64,000 nt of DNA from Bryum argenteum (Eukaryota; Streptophyta; Bryopsida; Bryales; Bryaceae): positions 10,052,001 to 10,116,000 of the forward strand of contig CM073321.1 in the NCBI GenBank assembly GCA_037043015.1. The letters are read 5' to 3'. A model generated the notes under the pieces. That model did not search any database. It saw only the letters and a list, made by a program, of their open reading frames with translations, and was not told where the DNA came from. A program made the translations under genes and the position numbers. This document shows positions 25,482 through 38,338 of this stretch, in pieces; within the stretch, counting starts at the first letter, position 1; the number at the start of each line of letters is the position of its first letter.

Positions 25482-26030
25482 CTTCATTACCTTAAAAATA
25501 CCTGATAGGTGGAAGAAGGAGCCAAGGGGGGATCCAAGAAAAGAGAGAATTGAAGTTTCTATACTTCCCCTCTTATTCAAATTTGCCCACTACAAACCAA
25601 TTCCCCCCTCTATTTCAAAGTCTAGCTACCACATCTCCAAAAAAATGATCTTCTTAAAATGTGTGCTATTTCTCTCCAATCCCACCTTCTATTATGTTTA
25701 TTTCATTCTTCTTCCCAATACTATATTACAAATAAATTTATCATCCTAATGGTTTTATCAAATATTTGATTTTACGATCACAATTTATATTAAGACTAGA
25801 GAATATACTGGTGGGTTGTGTTATGTTTATTTCATTCTTCTTCCCAATACTATATTACAAATAAATTTATCATCCCAATGGGTTTATTATATATTTAATT
25901 TTAGAATCACAATTTATATTAAGACTAGAGAAAATACTGGTGGGTAGTATTATGTTTAGTCCAATCCTCTTCAAATAATATTTCATTTAAAAAAATTTAA
26001 AAAATTTAAAAAATTTAAACAAAATTTAAA
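25482..26030. other. AT-rich loop of the foldback element with a 128-bp tandem duplication
   Basis: Centre between the arms. A unit starting TTATGTTTATTTCATTCTTC occurs at 25693 and again at 25821, so two ~128-bp tandem copies are present. No gene seen. Confidence 0.6.
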
Positions 26031-28629
26031 AAAAGCCGCAACCCTCCTTACCCTCTCTTACCCCCTCTCCTATCCCACCTCTCTCACCCTTATCCCTCCC
26101 CCTACCCCCCCCTTATCCATCCCCCTACCTCCCCTTATCCCTCCCTCTACCCCCCCTTATCCCTCCCTCTACCCCCCCTATCCCTCCCTCTACCCCCTCT
26201 TATCTCTCACTCTACCCCCTACCCGCTACTCCTACACCCCCCCTTCCCCTCCCTTTACCCTTCCCCCCTCCTTTACGCCTACTCCCCTTTATCCCTCCCT
26301 CTACCCCCTACCCGCTACTCCTACACCCTCCTTCCCCTCCCTTTACCCTTCCCCCTCCTTTACGCCTACTCCCCTTTATCCCTCCCTCTACCCTCCTTAC
26401 TCCCGTCCCCCCCCCCCGCCCTACCTCCCTCCGCCCCCCCCCACCCTACCCCCCCTGTCCCTACCACCCTTCTCCCCCTACCCACCGGTACCCGCCCTAC
26501 ACCCCTGGTGCCCGCCCCACCCTCCTCTCGATACCCGCCCCACCCCTCCTCACTCCGCCCCCCCCCCGGTATCCGTCCTACCCCCCCTGTCCCGCCCCCT
26601 ACCCCAAAGACTCGCCCTCCCCCCCGATACCCGCCCCCCCCCCCTCCGGTACCCGCCCTACCTCCCCCCCCCCCGCCCTACCCTCCCTACCCTCCGCCCC
26701 TACCCCCCACCCGCCCCCCCCCCCCCGATACCCGACCCACCCCTCCCGGTACTCCGCTCCACCATCTCTCGTCCCACCCCACCTCCTCCATACCCGCCCC
26801 ATTCCCCCCGCACCGCCCCCCCCTCCTCCCATACCCGCCCCACCCCCGTATTCGCCCCCACCCCCCCCGCACTCCGCTCCACCCCCTCCGGTACCCGCCC
26901 TACCCCCGGTACCCGCCCCATCCTCTCCTGGTACCCGCCCTACCCCTAGTACCCGCCCCACCCCTCCGGTACCGCCTATCCCCGGCACCCGTCCCACCCC
27001 CTCCGATACCCGTCCCACCCCCTCCGATACCCACCCCACCCCCGCACCCGCCCCACCCCCCGTACTCCACCCCACTCCCCCATACCCGCCCCATTTCCCC
27101 GTATCCGCCCCACTCCCCCCGCACCCGCCCCACTCCCCATACCCGCCCCATTCCTCCCGTACCCGCCCCATTCCTCCTGCACCCGCCCCATTCCTCCCGC
27201 ACTCCGCCCACCTCCCCTCGTATTCTCCCCCCCCTCCCCTGTACCCGCCCTACCCCCCTCGTACCCACCCCACCCCCCCTCCGGTACTCCGCCTTTACCC
27301 CGCCGATACCCGCCCTACCCCGCCAGACCCGCCCTACCCCCTCCGGTTCCTACCCTACCCCTCTTAGTACCCGCTCTACCCCCCGCACCCGCCCCACCCC
27401 CTCGACTCCGCCCCCACCCCCTCCGGCCCGCCCCCCCCCCCCCCCGCGCGCGCCCTTCCCCCGGTACCCGCCTACCTCCTCCTCCCAGACTCGCCCTACC
27501 TCCCTTGGTTCCCGCCCTACCCCCGGTACCCACCCTACCCCCCGCACCCGCCCCATTTCCCCTGACCCGCCATTCCCCCGTACCCGCCCACCTCCCCGTA
27601 TTCACCCCACCCTCCCACCGCACCCGCCCCATTCCCCCGCACTCCGCCCCACCTCCCCCGTATTCACCCCACCCTCCCCCGCACCCGCCCTACCCCCTTG
27701 GTACCCACCCTACCCTCCGGTACCCGCCCTATCCCGCCGGTGACGCCCTACCCCGTCGGTGCCGCCCTCTCCGGCCGGTACCCGCCCTACTCCGCCGGTA
27801 CCCGCCCTACCTCCCCCCCGGTTCCCTGTTCTACACCCCTTGGTACCCGCCCTACCCCCTCGTACCCGCTCCACCCCCGGTACCCGCCCCCACCCTCCGG
27901 TACCCGCCCTTCCCCCAGCACGCGCCCCCTTCCCCTCCGGTACCCGCCCTACCCCCTCCGGTACCTACCCTACCCCCTTGGTACTGCCGCTGCCCCCGGT
28001 ACCCATCCCACCCCCGTACCCTCCCGGTACCCACCCCACCCCCAAGACACGCCCCATTTCCCCCGGGACCCGCCCCATTCCTCTCGTACCCGCCCCATTC
28101 CCCTGTACCCGCCCATTCCCCCGCACCCGCCCCACCTCCCCTCGTATTCACCCCACCCCTCCCCCGTACCCGCCCTACCTCCCCGGGTACCCACCCCACC
28201 CTCCGGTACCCGCCCCTACCCCGCCGGTACTCGCCCTACCCCCCTCGGTTCCCGCCTTACCCCCCTTGGTACCCGCCCTACTCCCCCGGTACCCACCCCC
28301 CCCCCCCCGTTACCCGCCCCTACCAATGTCACCCGCCCCCTCAAAAGTTCACCCGCCCCAAAAAAAGTTCACCCGCCCCCTCTAAATTCACCCGCCCTAA
28401 CAAAAGTTTACCCCGCCGTGGCATAACTTCACCCGCCCCGACGCCACGATGGACTTACACTTCACATCCTACGTGGCTTTTTACTACAAAGTTTCTTACC
28501 CATGAAAAAATTACACGCCTCCTACTATCAAGGTAGGCGGGCACTTTCGTCCGTCCGGGACAACTCGTACGTCCATTTTGTCTGCCCGTTTGCCTCAACA
28601 CGCCCATTATGACAACCTTGCGAGCAGAC

Positions 28630-29927
28630 CATCAAGCTTCCAGCAGATCCTAGCTCCGGTGACCAGCAGCAGAGACTTCGATCAAGCCTGCAGGTGTGCA
28701 AGGAAGGACGGACAACACCAGGACGGCGGATCCAGCGGGGAGCATAGGCGCCGGACGCGGAGCAACGTCGACAGCCGGTCGTCGATGAAAGCGGAGCAGC
28801 CTCGGCGGATGAACAACTGCATTTTGGTGATCATGGTGGAACATCGAAGCCGGTGCAGACGCGGGGCGGTTTGACGGCCGAGGTCGGCGAAGGCGCAGCC
28901 TCGACGAGATTCGAATCTGAGCAACTCCAGCTGCCAGCCACGGCAATAGAGCACGGGAGATGCGGCATCGCTGAAGACGACGAGGTTTGGAAGATGTTCA
29001 CCTGCAGCCAGCGCGAGCACGAGCAGCCGAGGATCCGACCAACCCCGAACCGGCGGCCGGGAGTCGACACAAGGACCAGCGCAAAGATCACCAAAACCGA
29101 GACAACAGACGAAGGCGATCAATCGGCTGCGGCCGGAGTGAGTCGGCAGAACAGCATCCGGCGCCGACACTTCAGATCCATCAGCGGCGGCGGCGACAGG
29201 ACCAGCAACGTACTGCCGTCTCGGCAGATCCGGCGAGGCAGCAAGGTGACAACGAGGAGGAAAATAGCCTCCGAGAGCTACAATTTATCAACCAGCGCAT
29301 CGCTGGGAGGAGCAGCGTCAGGATCGAAGAGGAGGGCAGTACCGATCAGGGTCGACGCTAGCAGAGAAAACAACCACAGCTTCACCGAAGCCCTCTCCCC
29401 TCTGTGATAATACAGAGGGTTGATAGTGGACATTAGAGAGGGAGCTCCTCCCTCCCCTTTCTTTTTTTCTGAAAACTTATTCACAGTTGCTTATTAAATT
29501 GTTTGTTTTGAATTTGTGAACCTCTATATTAAAAATGGCAAGAGTATTTGCCCAAAAATTGGTTGTGATAATTTAAATGGTGTTGCATGCTCTTGTTTTT
29601 GATGGTTGCCTTGGATTGGAATGTTTGTACCTTACTTACCTTTGCTGATTTGAATGATTAGATGCTAGTGTGCACCACGAATAAGGGTAGTGCGGAAGGG
29701 CTGCCCAAATTTTAGGCTGAATTCATAAATTTAGGTTAAAAATCCGGGAATTTGGGACCAAGCGCAGAAACGCTGCCCAATTTACTTCCGAACTTCAGAA
29801 TTTAGGTTGAGAAGATTGGCTAGAGTGTTGCTAGGGTGTCCATTGCTTGGAAGGTTGTATTGTTTGCACCCCCCTCACGGCCCAACTTGTGAGTTAGAAC
29901 CAGAACACCTGGATTTAACTTCACATA
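28630..29927. other. Probable remainder of the 5' LTR, GC-rich then AT-rich, no gene
   Basis: The first 52 bp (28632-28683) recur next to the 3' LTR at 38870-38921, which places this stretch in the LTR. ORFs at 28578-29407 overlap on both strands, have no homologue elsewhere in the window and look spurious. The stretch ends just before the primer-binding-site-like sequence. Confidence 0.5.
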
Positions 29928-29929
29928 AT

Positions 29930-29947
29930 TGGTGCGTTTGCCAGGAG
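29930..29947 (+). promoter_or_regulatory. Candidate tRNA primer-binding site
   Basis: TGGTGCGTTTGCCAGGAG resembles the TGGCGCCGTTGCCGGGGA site (tRNA-Asp type) known from Athila/Tat-lineage plant gypsy elements, with differences that are partly C->T and G->A changes. It is preceded by ACTTCACA, a plausible LTR end in CA. Confidence 0.5.
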
Positions 29948-32538
29948 GGTTGGATGCTTTTGCTCTAATTTTTGTTTGTTTTTTGCCTCCTCTTTATGCA
30001 TTTGATTTGAAGAAAATAGACCAGCTTACTATGAATAGTAAGCTGTAATTTCTTGTACAAATCCAAGTTTGATTGTTTTGGTTCTTGCTTAGTGGTTTGT
30101 GTGGTTTGGGTCTTCGTTTCCTCATTGGTTGGTTGCTTGGACTTAATGGTGTTTAGTTTGATTGAGTAATTAGTTTGAAGAATCTTGCTTTGAAGTTTTG
30201 GTTAATCATTGGACTTGGTCCATTTGAGTGAATGCAAATTGCATCAATTTGAATCTAAACATGTTGAATTGATTTTAATTAAGTGGAAGCAAACTAGATT
30301 GAATTGAATTGAATCACATTGAAGTGAATGGAATTGCATTGAAGTGGTTTTGTGGTAGGTAGGCGCTTGTGGTTCTAACCTTCTTGTTAAGCCTTGTGTG
30401 GTGTGAAGGAAGAGGACTTGGAGCTTGAGGAGTCAAACAAGGAGAACTTGCTTGTTGAATGTTTAATTTACGTTTGAAATTTAATTTGATTTGATTTTGC
30501 TTCATTGCCTTGTGCTCAATGGAACATTGAAGTTCATTGCTTTGTGAATTAATTTATTTGGTGCATTGTGTAGGTACACTCTTAGAAAGAGGAGGAGCAA
30601 ATTACTATATATAGAAATCTGTAGCCTTGGGTACTCGAAGGACAAAACAACGGTTTTCTTTAAAACCGAGTCTCATTTGTCTTGCTTATTGCATGTATGG
30701 GTGTGAATCATATGCAAGTTGACCGTGGATTGTTTCTGTAGCCAAGACCGGAAGTGGTTTTTGTAACTCTATGTTGTTGATTTTTGTTGGAGGTGGGTAA
30801 CTTAGTGAGCCCGCTGATCCGGACACGAAGTGCGGGTGTTGGCCATTTGGCCTAACCCACTTGTGTTGTAATTGTGGGTGTTTCTGAAATTTTTTGTACC
30901 AAGGGGATTTTTTGGGTTGGCTTGTGTTACCGCTCAAATATTGAGCGTCAAGGGGGGTCTCCCCCTTGCCTATTGTAGTTTTGGGAGATAGAAGGCGGAT
31001 TACTATTTATAGGAATCTGCCCTCTCTCACAAGGCGCCCGATGAGTGTTTTTAACACTTCGTGCACAACCCTAGTAGGACGGGACACCAACGTAGCCTCT
31101 CGGGGCGAAAGTGAATTGTTCTCACTATTTGGGTGAGGATTCACTTGTGTTTAGGTTGGCAATCTTCCAAACGAAAATAGAAGTTCACTATTGTTGGGTG
31201 ACTCCTATTTGTGTATAGTAGCTATTTATTTTCTATAGGCTTTTCGGTATATAGTGAGGTCGGGTTAATCACCGGCGTGGCCATTTTCATCGTTTGATAT
31301 CGAGACCATTGACAATGATGCCCCAACGGTCTCGAAAGGTTGTGTTTGCAGGTTGAACACACATGTTGCCCATAATCCCGTCCATCGAGACTTTTGTGGT
31401 CCACCCTTTATTTTCCACTTAATCATTTGTTTAATTCATTTGTAAACCTCTCGTGGGTCCGGAAGCTCAATTGAAAAATTGGAAAGTGGGTCGGGCGAAG
31501 CCGCCTATTCAAGAACCGGCACGGGGTTCTTGAGTGGTTACCACTCCCAAGACGTGCACCATCACGGTAAGGGGCGGAGGGCCATTTGTGTTCACTTGTG
31601 GTAAAAAACTTGTGTTAAAAGTTAATTCACCAAGCGTATATGAGGGTTTTCTTATATTGTCCGGTTTTTCATTGGTCATTTTGGGGTCCTTAGAGGTCCC
31701 GTTTGCTTGATTTAGGTTAAATTCTAGCTTAATAATGTTTTGGTGTTTTTTAGGCTTTGTAATTCATACCGGTTTAATCATCAAATCAAGACTTTTAGGG
31801 GCTTGGTAAATGTCTAACCGGTAAAAGTACTTGTGACCTTGTATGGTAAAAACCACATTGATCCGGGACCAATATTTCCTCCCCATTGGGGACGTATGAG
31901 TAGAAGGATATGATAGTGCTGAGGCGTACTTGATATTAGGAGCACAACTCGGTATCTTGATCATTATATCCTTCCGTGCTTATCAACTACTAAGGCACGG
32001 TGGGCTAAAGGCTCCGGCCCTCTCCCGCTAAATGCAGTACGTGCACGGTGATTAGGGGGAATTCGGTAAAAGGCCGGGTAGGGATACAAGGCTACCGTTT
32101 CCCCCCTTTAGTGTTTGGGTACTCTTGGAGGAGGGCTTCTGCGGGCCCCCCTGATGATTGAGGTTTTTACCATACAAATTACTAGTTTAACTTCACCGTG
32201 TCATTATATTTGCTCAAGCGGGATGGGAGTTCACACTTAGAGGTTGTCTTCGTGGTCCATTAGTGGGACCTATCGATTAGCTTCGTCCACAAAAGCCGTG
32301 TTTTCCACCTACTTGTTAGTAGTGTGGTTCGTTTCCACGAGCTTCCAAACTATCTTGGTTAAATTCCCATTGATTGGGTGACATTGGCATCAAAGTTTCC
32401 TGCAGTTAAAATTCAATGACGACCAAAGGAGTAATCACCAATGGTAACACTCTGATCAAAGAGATTGTACCGTAATTCACCACCGCATAGGGGTGCCCAA
32501 GGTAGATTTAGTCAATTAGAGAAGTCCAACCCTAGGAT
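29948..32538 (+). other. Long untranslated leader of the retrotransposon
   Basis: About 2.6 kb between the primer-binding-site candidate and the first gag codons. There are no coding-quality ORFs; the few short ones on the minus strand are not supported by anything else. Long leaders are common in large plant gypsy elements. Confidence 0.5.
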
Positions 32539-33964
32539 TTGGAGGGTGGGACTTTAGAGTTAGAAAACCCCTGGGTTCCGGTGGTCCCAGTTGTTCCTAC
32601 TCTCATGGCGCAACCGTTCAACGCAGGCGTCCCGGTACCCTCGGTTGTCCCCGTTGCTCCTATACCCGTGGCACAACCGCTTGACCCGGCGGATGCAATG
32701 ATGGCCCCAAGAAGGCTTCCAATAGTGATGCGCGTGGGTTTAGCGCCACAAGGTATGCCCATGCACCTTCCGAAGTTCTCCGGAATGGCTCACGAGGACC
32801 CCTCCAATCATATTGAGAGGTATATTGAAGTCCTCGTGACCAATGTCATTCCCGAAGAAGCCTATTGGTTGGTGTGGTTTTCCACCACATTAGAGGGAGT
32901 GGCATATGAGTGATACTGCTCACACGCCCCCGGAATGTTTGCGGATTAGCCAACCATACAAACGGCCTTTTTGAGGCAATTTAGGTCCAAAACCGGGCAA
33001 CAAAATGCCTTGGTAGCTCTCACGGAGATAATGCAAGGTCCCACCGAGGGGATCACAGAGTATATACGCCGGTTTAATATGGTGGTAACCATGTTCGTGG
33101 GCAACCACTTGACCAATGACACCATCCGGTATTACTTCATCCAAGGATTCAACAAACAGTCCACAATCCAGGATGTGTTGAACTCCATGCTCCGAACGGT
33201 GGGTGACGCCCAAATTGCTGCCCGCCAAGTCGAGAGCATAGAGAAGGAGAATAACTGAATGTGGGCCCGATCGGTGGGCCCGGTGCCTTCATTTATCCCC
33301 ACTCACTACGCACCCCCTCATAGCGAGGGTCAAACCCCGGGGGAGTCATCTAGGCCTATGGCACCATATACCTCCGGTTATGTTCAACCCACCTCCCCTT
33401 CATTCAAGCCACCGGCTCCTCAACTTCAATGGCATACTCACCCGGAACCCGCTAAGGTGGACTGATTGGCGGAATTGGAGGAACGGTTTAAAAAGGCCAA
33501 TGATGATCTTAAGGTAGATATGATGAACACCATCAAGTCCCTAGGGGACCAATTGACCATGGCCATTAATGCTAAAAGCATGAATGCACCACCACCTGTA
33601 AGTGAGACCGGGGTACACCCGTCTAACCTTTGGTGCACAAATTGCCGGCAATTTGGTCATACTCCCCGATTTTGCCCAAGTCCACCTAATCCAAGCCCTT
33701 ATGTCCCACCACATAGCCGGCCTACACCGCCCAAACCACCCGGGGGTAATCCACCATTACCAAAGGGGACACTGTGTCCTACATGTGGGCAATTACACCC
33801 CATTGGTCCGGGAAAGTGTTGAGTGGAGACCAGCGGGGTGTGTGACAATTGTGGGGACAACCACCCCACCGAGAGGTGTTTCCGCCAAAAGAAAGGCAAG
33901 GCCGGAAATCGTTCCGAGGGGTTCAAACATACCCGACTCCATGGTATCCAATGGCCCCTACTAG
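32539..33964 (+). pseudogene. gag: Retrotransposon gag (capsid and zinc knuckles), several stops
   Basis: One frame reads through 32539-33822 and beyond with in-frame stops (TGA near 32911, TAG near 32944, TGA near 33256, 33463 and 33820); the first two correspond to Trp codons by a G->A change. Residues ~85-230 fit a retrotransposon gag capsid domain (LPKFSGMAHEDPSNHIERY; QQNALVALTEIMQG; EYIRRFN). Three Cys/His motifs follow: CTNCRQFGHTPRFC (C-x2-C-x4-H-x4-C), CPTCGQLHPIGPGKC and, past the last stop, CDNCGDNHPTERC. The product would coat the element's RNA. Inactive as read. Confidence 0.8.
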
Positions 33965-34372
33965 TTATATTTGACGACCGCCGGACCAAAGCCAAAGTGT
34001 AGCACCGAGTAACCCCCAAGCCCAATATTACATGGGAATGCAACCGGTTCCCCCTAGTGCTCAACCGCCGGCCGTATACGCCAACCCAATGGTCTCCCAA
34101 GACGCCCGGAATAGCGTTGCACCTTCCGGTGGTCCTCTAACCACGGGGGTCATTCCACCCACGGCCCACCCCCCTATACATCAAAGTATGCATTTAATCA
34201 TACATGAGGGGGCGGACACCGTGGTTGCTAGGGGTAATTGGGGAACCGGTTGAAAACCATGTGGCGGTCATGACACGGCAACAACGGGCCAATAATCCAC
34301 CTCTTGATACAATACCCCGAGAGGGTAGTGACTCGGAAGAGGAACCGGATATTCCGGCCGTGAAGGAGTTGG

Positions 34373-35475
34373 GTGTTCAACCTGGCGGCGGATTATGACC
34401 TTTGGACGGATCTTTGCACCATTAGGGCTAATATATCCATAGCCCAACTTATCTGGGTAGCCCCCTCTTTGAGAAAGGAGTTCAAGGAATGGGCGACGAT
34501 GCCTCGGAAACCTCGGAAGGTGGTAATAACTGCTAAGATGTATACTAGTCCGTTGGTAGATGACGGTGCCTTCGAGATTGATGTCTCTATTTTAGATAAA
34601 ATCATCCCGGGCGCCTTGGTAGTGGCATCAACGTCATGTCCTCCATTACGATGGCTAAGCTAGGCTTGGGTATTACCGGTCCTTCTCCTTACATTGTTAA
34701 GGTGGCGGACCAACGACCAATTACTCCACTTGGCGAAATCACCAATTGCCACATGGAAGCCGGGGGGGAGGTCTACCCATTGACTTTCCATGTATTGAAG
34801 CTTGAGACTAGTAAGGCCGCATATTCCGTTCTTTTAGGGAGAGATTGGTTGAGGAGGGCCAACGCCGACAAGCGTTGGTCCATCAACCAATCAACTTTGC
34901 AATTTGGTCCGCCGGAAAATCGATCGATGGTGACCATCGGGTGTCAAGTACCCACCTCCTTAGGGACACTTGGAGAAGTGCCTAAGACAACGCCATCCAC
35001 CGATGGTGAACACGTGGACCTTATACACCCCGCGTTGGTCCCGGGAATCAATCCCATCGATTTAGGCCTGATTAGAAACCTTGGGCCGGGACTTTATGAT
35101 TGGGAGGATGACGGTGAATTTGCCACATGGCTTTGGGATCATCCCGAGGACCTTGAAACCCCTAGGTTACAATCGGTGAATGTCATCACTACCATGAGAG
35201 TTTTGGAAGAACCGGTAGGCCTATACCCCGGGGTAACAACCTTGGTTGATGAGGTTGACTATGAGGTGGTTTACAACCTCAAGATAGACGGAACCCAAAG
35301 CCTCGGTTTTGAAGGGCTAATGGAAGAGGAGGAAATACTCCCTCCTCCCCTTCACTTCCGCAAAACCTCCACTAACTTGGAGGTGGGTTCCAATTTACCT
35401 ATTTACCCGCAGTGCCAAGTGATTGGTATCACGGCCCCACCAACCTGGTCACGGTCCCAATCAACGATTGCGTAG
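34373..35475 (+). pseudogene. Retrotransposon aspartic protease region
   Basis: Frame 34373-34663 carries PLVDDGAFEIDVS, the aspartic-protease active-site region with D-D-G in place of the common D-S/T-G. Near 34640 the frame changes to 34636-35475, which continues with the family's KLGLGITGPSPY and LLGRDWLRRANA blocks. The protease would process the gag-pol polyprotein. The frame break and nearby stops make it non-functional. Confidence 0.75.
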
Positions 35476-36970
35476 ATGTGGACGTGTCTCTAAAGGGCGA
35501 AGAGCCCCGCCCCATCAAAATGGGGGCTCAGTTATCCCCGGAAGAAATTGAGAGGTTCAAAGGTCTTGTCCTCGAAATCCGGGACATTTTTGCTTGGTCC
35601 TATAAAGACCTCAAGGGCATTCCACCGGAGATTGCCCAACACACGATCCCCCTACTTCCGGGGTCCATACCGGTCCGGCAAAAGGAACGCCGGATGAACC
35701 CCCGCCTCCAACTCGTGGTCAAAGCCGAGTTGGAAAAGCTCTTAGAGGCGGACTTCATTAAACCGGTGGAAATCACGGATTGGGTGTCCCCTATGGTGCT
35801 TGTGAAGAAGAAAAATGGGAAGTTAAGGGTGTGCATCGACTATCGTCGTTTAAACAAAGCCACCCAAAAGGACCATTTCCCTCTTCCATTTGTGAACCAA
35901 ATCATGGATGAGGTGGCGGGACACAAGCTCTACACCCTCCTAGATGGATACTCGGGATACAACCAAGTATCCATCCATCCCCACAATTGTCACAAAACCG
36001 CTTTCACAACCCCTTCGGGGACATTCATCTATGTGGTCATGCCCTTCGGGTTGTGCAACGCACCCTCGACGTTCCAACGAGTCATTACTTCTATATTTTT
36101 TCGTCTCCTCCACTAGTCTATGTCGATTTCATTGACGATTTTAGCACCCAAACGACTACATTAGAACACTACGCAATGTTGCGTGAGTGTTTTGTACGGT
36201 GCCGTCGAACCGGACTCTCTTTAAAACCCGCCAAGGAGTACCTAGGGGTGCAAAAAGGAGTATTCTTAGGCTACGTGGTTTCCAAGGCCGGCAAGGAACC
36301 GGACCCCGAAAAGGTTGAAGTAATCTTCAACCTTGAACCCCCAACTTCGGTCAAGGGCGTACAACGTGCTCTTGGCCATTTTGGGTGGTATCGGGACATC
36401 ATGGCCAATTATGCTACGGCCGCCATACTCTTGACCAACCTCACAATGAAGGAGGTCAAATTTGAGTGGACCCGTGAGTGTCAAGAGGGTTTTGATGCCC
36501 TCAAGACCAAGTTGACCTCCTATCCATGTCTTGTGACCCCCAATTGGGACATCCCCTTTCATGTGTATTGTGATGCATCGGCGGTAGCCGTGGGTTCTAC
36601 ATTGTGTCAACCACATGGACCTAACGGCAAGGACCGCCCCGTAGCACTTGCTAGCCGCCAATTAACCGCCGCGGAAAGGAATTATTCCACCACGGAGAGA
36701 GAATGTTCGGCCATGGTGTTTAGTGCCAAGAAATTTAGGCATTACTTACTCATGAACCCTGTGGTTTTTTTTGTCGACCATTTAGCGTTACGCTACATGG
36801 TTAACAAATCCAACCTTAGCGGTCGGGTGGCCCGATGGGTTTTGCTTCTAGAGGAGCTAGATTATACCGTGGAGTACAAACCCGGCCGCTTGCATCTTCA
36901 AGCGGACCACCTCTCACGGTTGTCCGAATCAATGGGCATGGTTGACATCGAGAATGAGCTTCCCGATGCC
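35412..36970 (+). pseudogene. pol: Retrotransposon reverse transcriptase and RNase H
   Basis: Frame 35412-36116 covers reverse transcriptase fingers and palm: PMVLVKKKNGKLRVCIDYR, then LLDGYSGYNQV and MPFGLCNAPSTFQRV. Near 36095 the frame shifts to 35987-37951, which supplies the catalytic VDFIDDFS block, then connection and RNase H: VYCDASAVAVGSTLCQ, NYSTTEREC, and the late Asp in QADHLSRL, giving the D-E-D set. Order and motifs are those of Ty3/gypsy elements. A single indel separates the two parts of the reverse transcriptase, so it is inactive. Confidence 0.9.
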
Positions 36971-38240
36971 AATGTTTTCTCCATCACCATGACCCCCATG
37001 TGGGACACCTATATCTTAGAGTTTTTGAGCACGCAAAAACTTCCCGATCACCTAGACGCTAATGAGCGGCGCAAAATCCGGGTCAATAGCCTCCACTATG
37101 CTATTATAGCAAACCGGTTGTACCGGCGCGGCATTGACGGGGTCCTACGCCGGTGTGTTAGTGAGCCCGAGGCATCACGTATAATTGTAGCATGCCACGA
37201 TGACATTTGCGGTGGGCATTTTTCGGTTTATCTCACGGCCCAAAAAATCCTTAGAGCCGGTTACTTTTGGCCCACTATGTTTGCCAACGCCCACCGGCAC
37301 ACCACCAAGTGTGACGCATGGCAATGGTTTGCTCAGAATGACCTTCACATGGCGTTTCCTTTAATACCCTTGCTACCCTTGTTTCCCTTTGAGAAGTGGG
37401 GAATAGACTATGTGGGCCCTGTGCACCCCACTTCATCGCGCCAATTGGCATACATCATTCTTGCGGTCGATTATTTGACCATATGGGTAGAGGCCAAAGC
37501 GGTCAAGGTTGCAAATAAGAAAACCACGGCACTCTTTTTGTTTGAGAATGTTTTCTCTTGTTTCGGGATTCCACGGGTTTTGGTTAGCGACCGGGGCACC
37601 CATTTCCTCAATGACCTCATTGAGGAACTTAACTCGACCTACGGGATTGATCACCATAAAACCACCCCTTACCATCCTCAAACCAACGGTTTAACCGAAC
37701 GATGTAATCAAACCATCGTGAGGATTTTGACGAAGACTATCCATGACAATAAACGGGATTGGGACACCAAACTCAATGCCGCTTTGTGGGCATATAGGAC
37801 CACGTTCAAAGTCACCACAAAGCAAACCCCGTTTGCCCTAGTTTATGGGATAGAGGCGGTTTTATGCATCGGAATCAAGATCCCCTCCTTGCGCATAGCA
37901 GTCGAGGCTAGACTCCCTATTTCGGACTCTATCCACGATCCTCATGCTTGAAGTGTTAAGTGAGACCTGGCGCCTTAGCGCCCAATATATGGAGACAACG
38001 AACCGGCGCCGCAAGTTGGCCTTTGACAAGCTTCATAAGAAGCGGGTTTTAGCTCCAGGAGACTCAGTCATGCTCCAAGGTTCCACAAGGATGGAATTTC
38101 CGGGAAAATTCGATGCTATATGGCTAGGCCCATTTGAAGTATGGGATGTCCGTCCAAACAACACCGTTTAACTCGCAACATTAGATGGTGCACCTTTCCC
38201 CGCTCGCACAAATGCCGAGCGGTGTAAGTTGTACCACATG
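36971..38240 (+). pseudogene. Retrotransposon integrase and C-terminal tail
   Basis: Continues in the same frame as the RNase H. The N-terminal zinc motif has its two His (ACHDDICGGHF) and the first Cys, but the last Cys position reads Trp (KCDAWQWF). The catalytic core shows the D-D-E triad: WGIDYVGP, LVSDRGTHF and NGLTERCNQ. The frame ends at 37951; the chromodomain-less C-terminus continues in 37944-38171 (KLAFDKLHKKRVLAPGD; LGPFEVWDV) and past a TAA at 38169 (NNTV-stop-LATLDG, one C->T from Gln) to 38242. Confidence 0.85.
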
Positions 38241-38254
38241 TAACTGTGCGAGCC

Positions 38255-38266
38255 CAATGGGGGGCA
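38255..38266 (+). promoter_or_regulatory. Polypurine tract of the retrotransposon
   Basis: AATGGGGGGCA lies just after the end of the integrase frame and before the 3' LTR. Normally the LTR starts directly after it; here TG at 38269 is a candidate start, yet the repeat shared with the left end starts 70 bp later at 38339. See findings. Confidence 0.6.
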
Positions 38267-38338
38267 TTTGCCCACGAGCTTCGAGACCCTAAGTCCGTTG
38301 CATTTTTTAGCAAAAATGCCCCGCAGATGGCCGACACC

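Larger units (their letters stand above)
23675..28619. mobile_element. Foldback element with G-rich and C-rich arms (MULE-like, 10-bp TSD)
   Basis: Ends are inverted: AAGGTTGTCATA at 23675 and TATGACAACCTT at 28608-28619. They are flanked by the 10-bp direct repeat GCGAGCAGAC (23665-23674 and 28620-28629). The left arm (to ~25390) is G-rich repeats such as GGGTAGGGCGGGTACCGG; the right arm (from ~26030) is the C-rich complement, e.g. CCGGTACCCGCCCTACCC, so the whole could fold into a kilobase hairpin. A 9-11 bp duplication and long internal repeats are known of Mutator-related foldback elements. There is no transposase gene; long ORFs in the arms (e.g. 26508-28536) are Pro/Arg low complexity and are not genes. 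Confidence 0.8.

Noticed and set aside
26508-28536. Long proline/arginine-rich ORFs (up to 411 codons) and their minus-strand counterparts in 23.9-28.5 kb
   Set aside because: All frames on both strands are open because the DNA is low-complexity C-rich or G-rich repeat; composition changes with frame, and there are no domains or conserved peptides. They belong to the foldback arms.
28578-29407. Overlapping ORFs of 98-184 codons on both strands
   Set aside because: They lie in what appears to be LTR sequence of the retrotransposon, overlap each other in several frames and have no recognisable domain.
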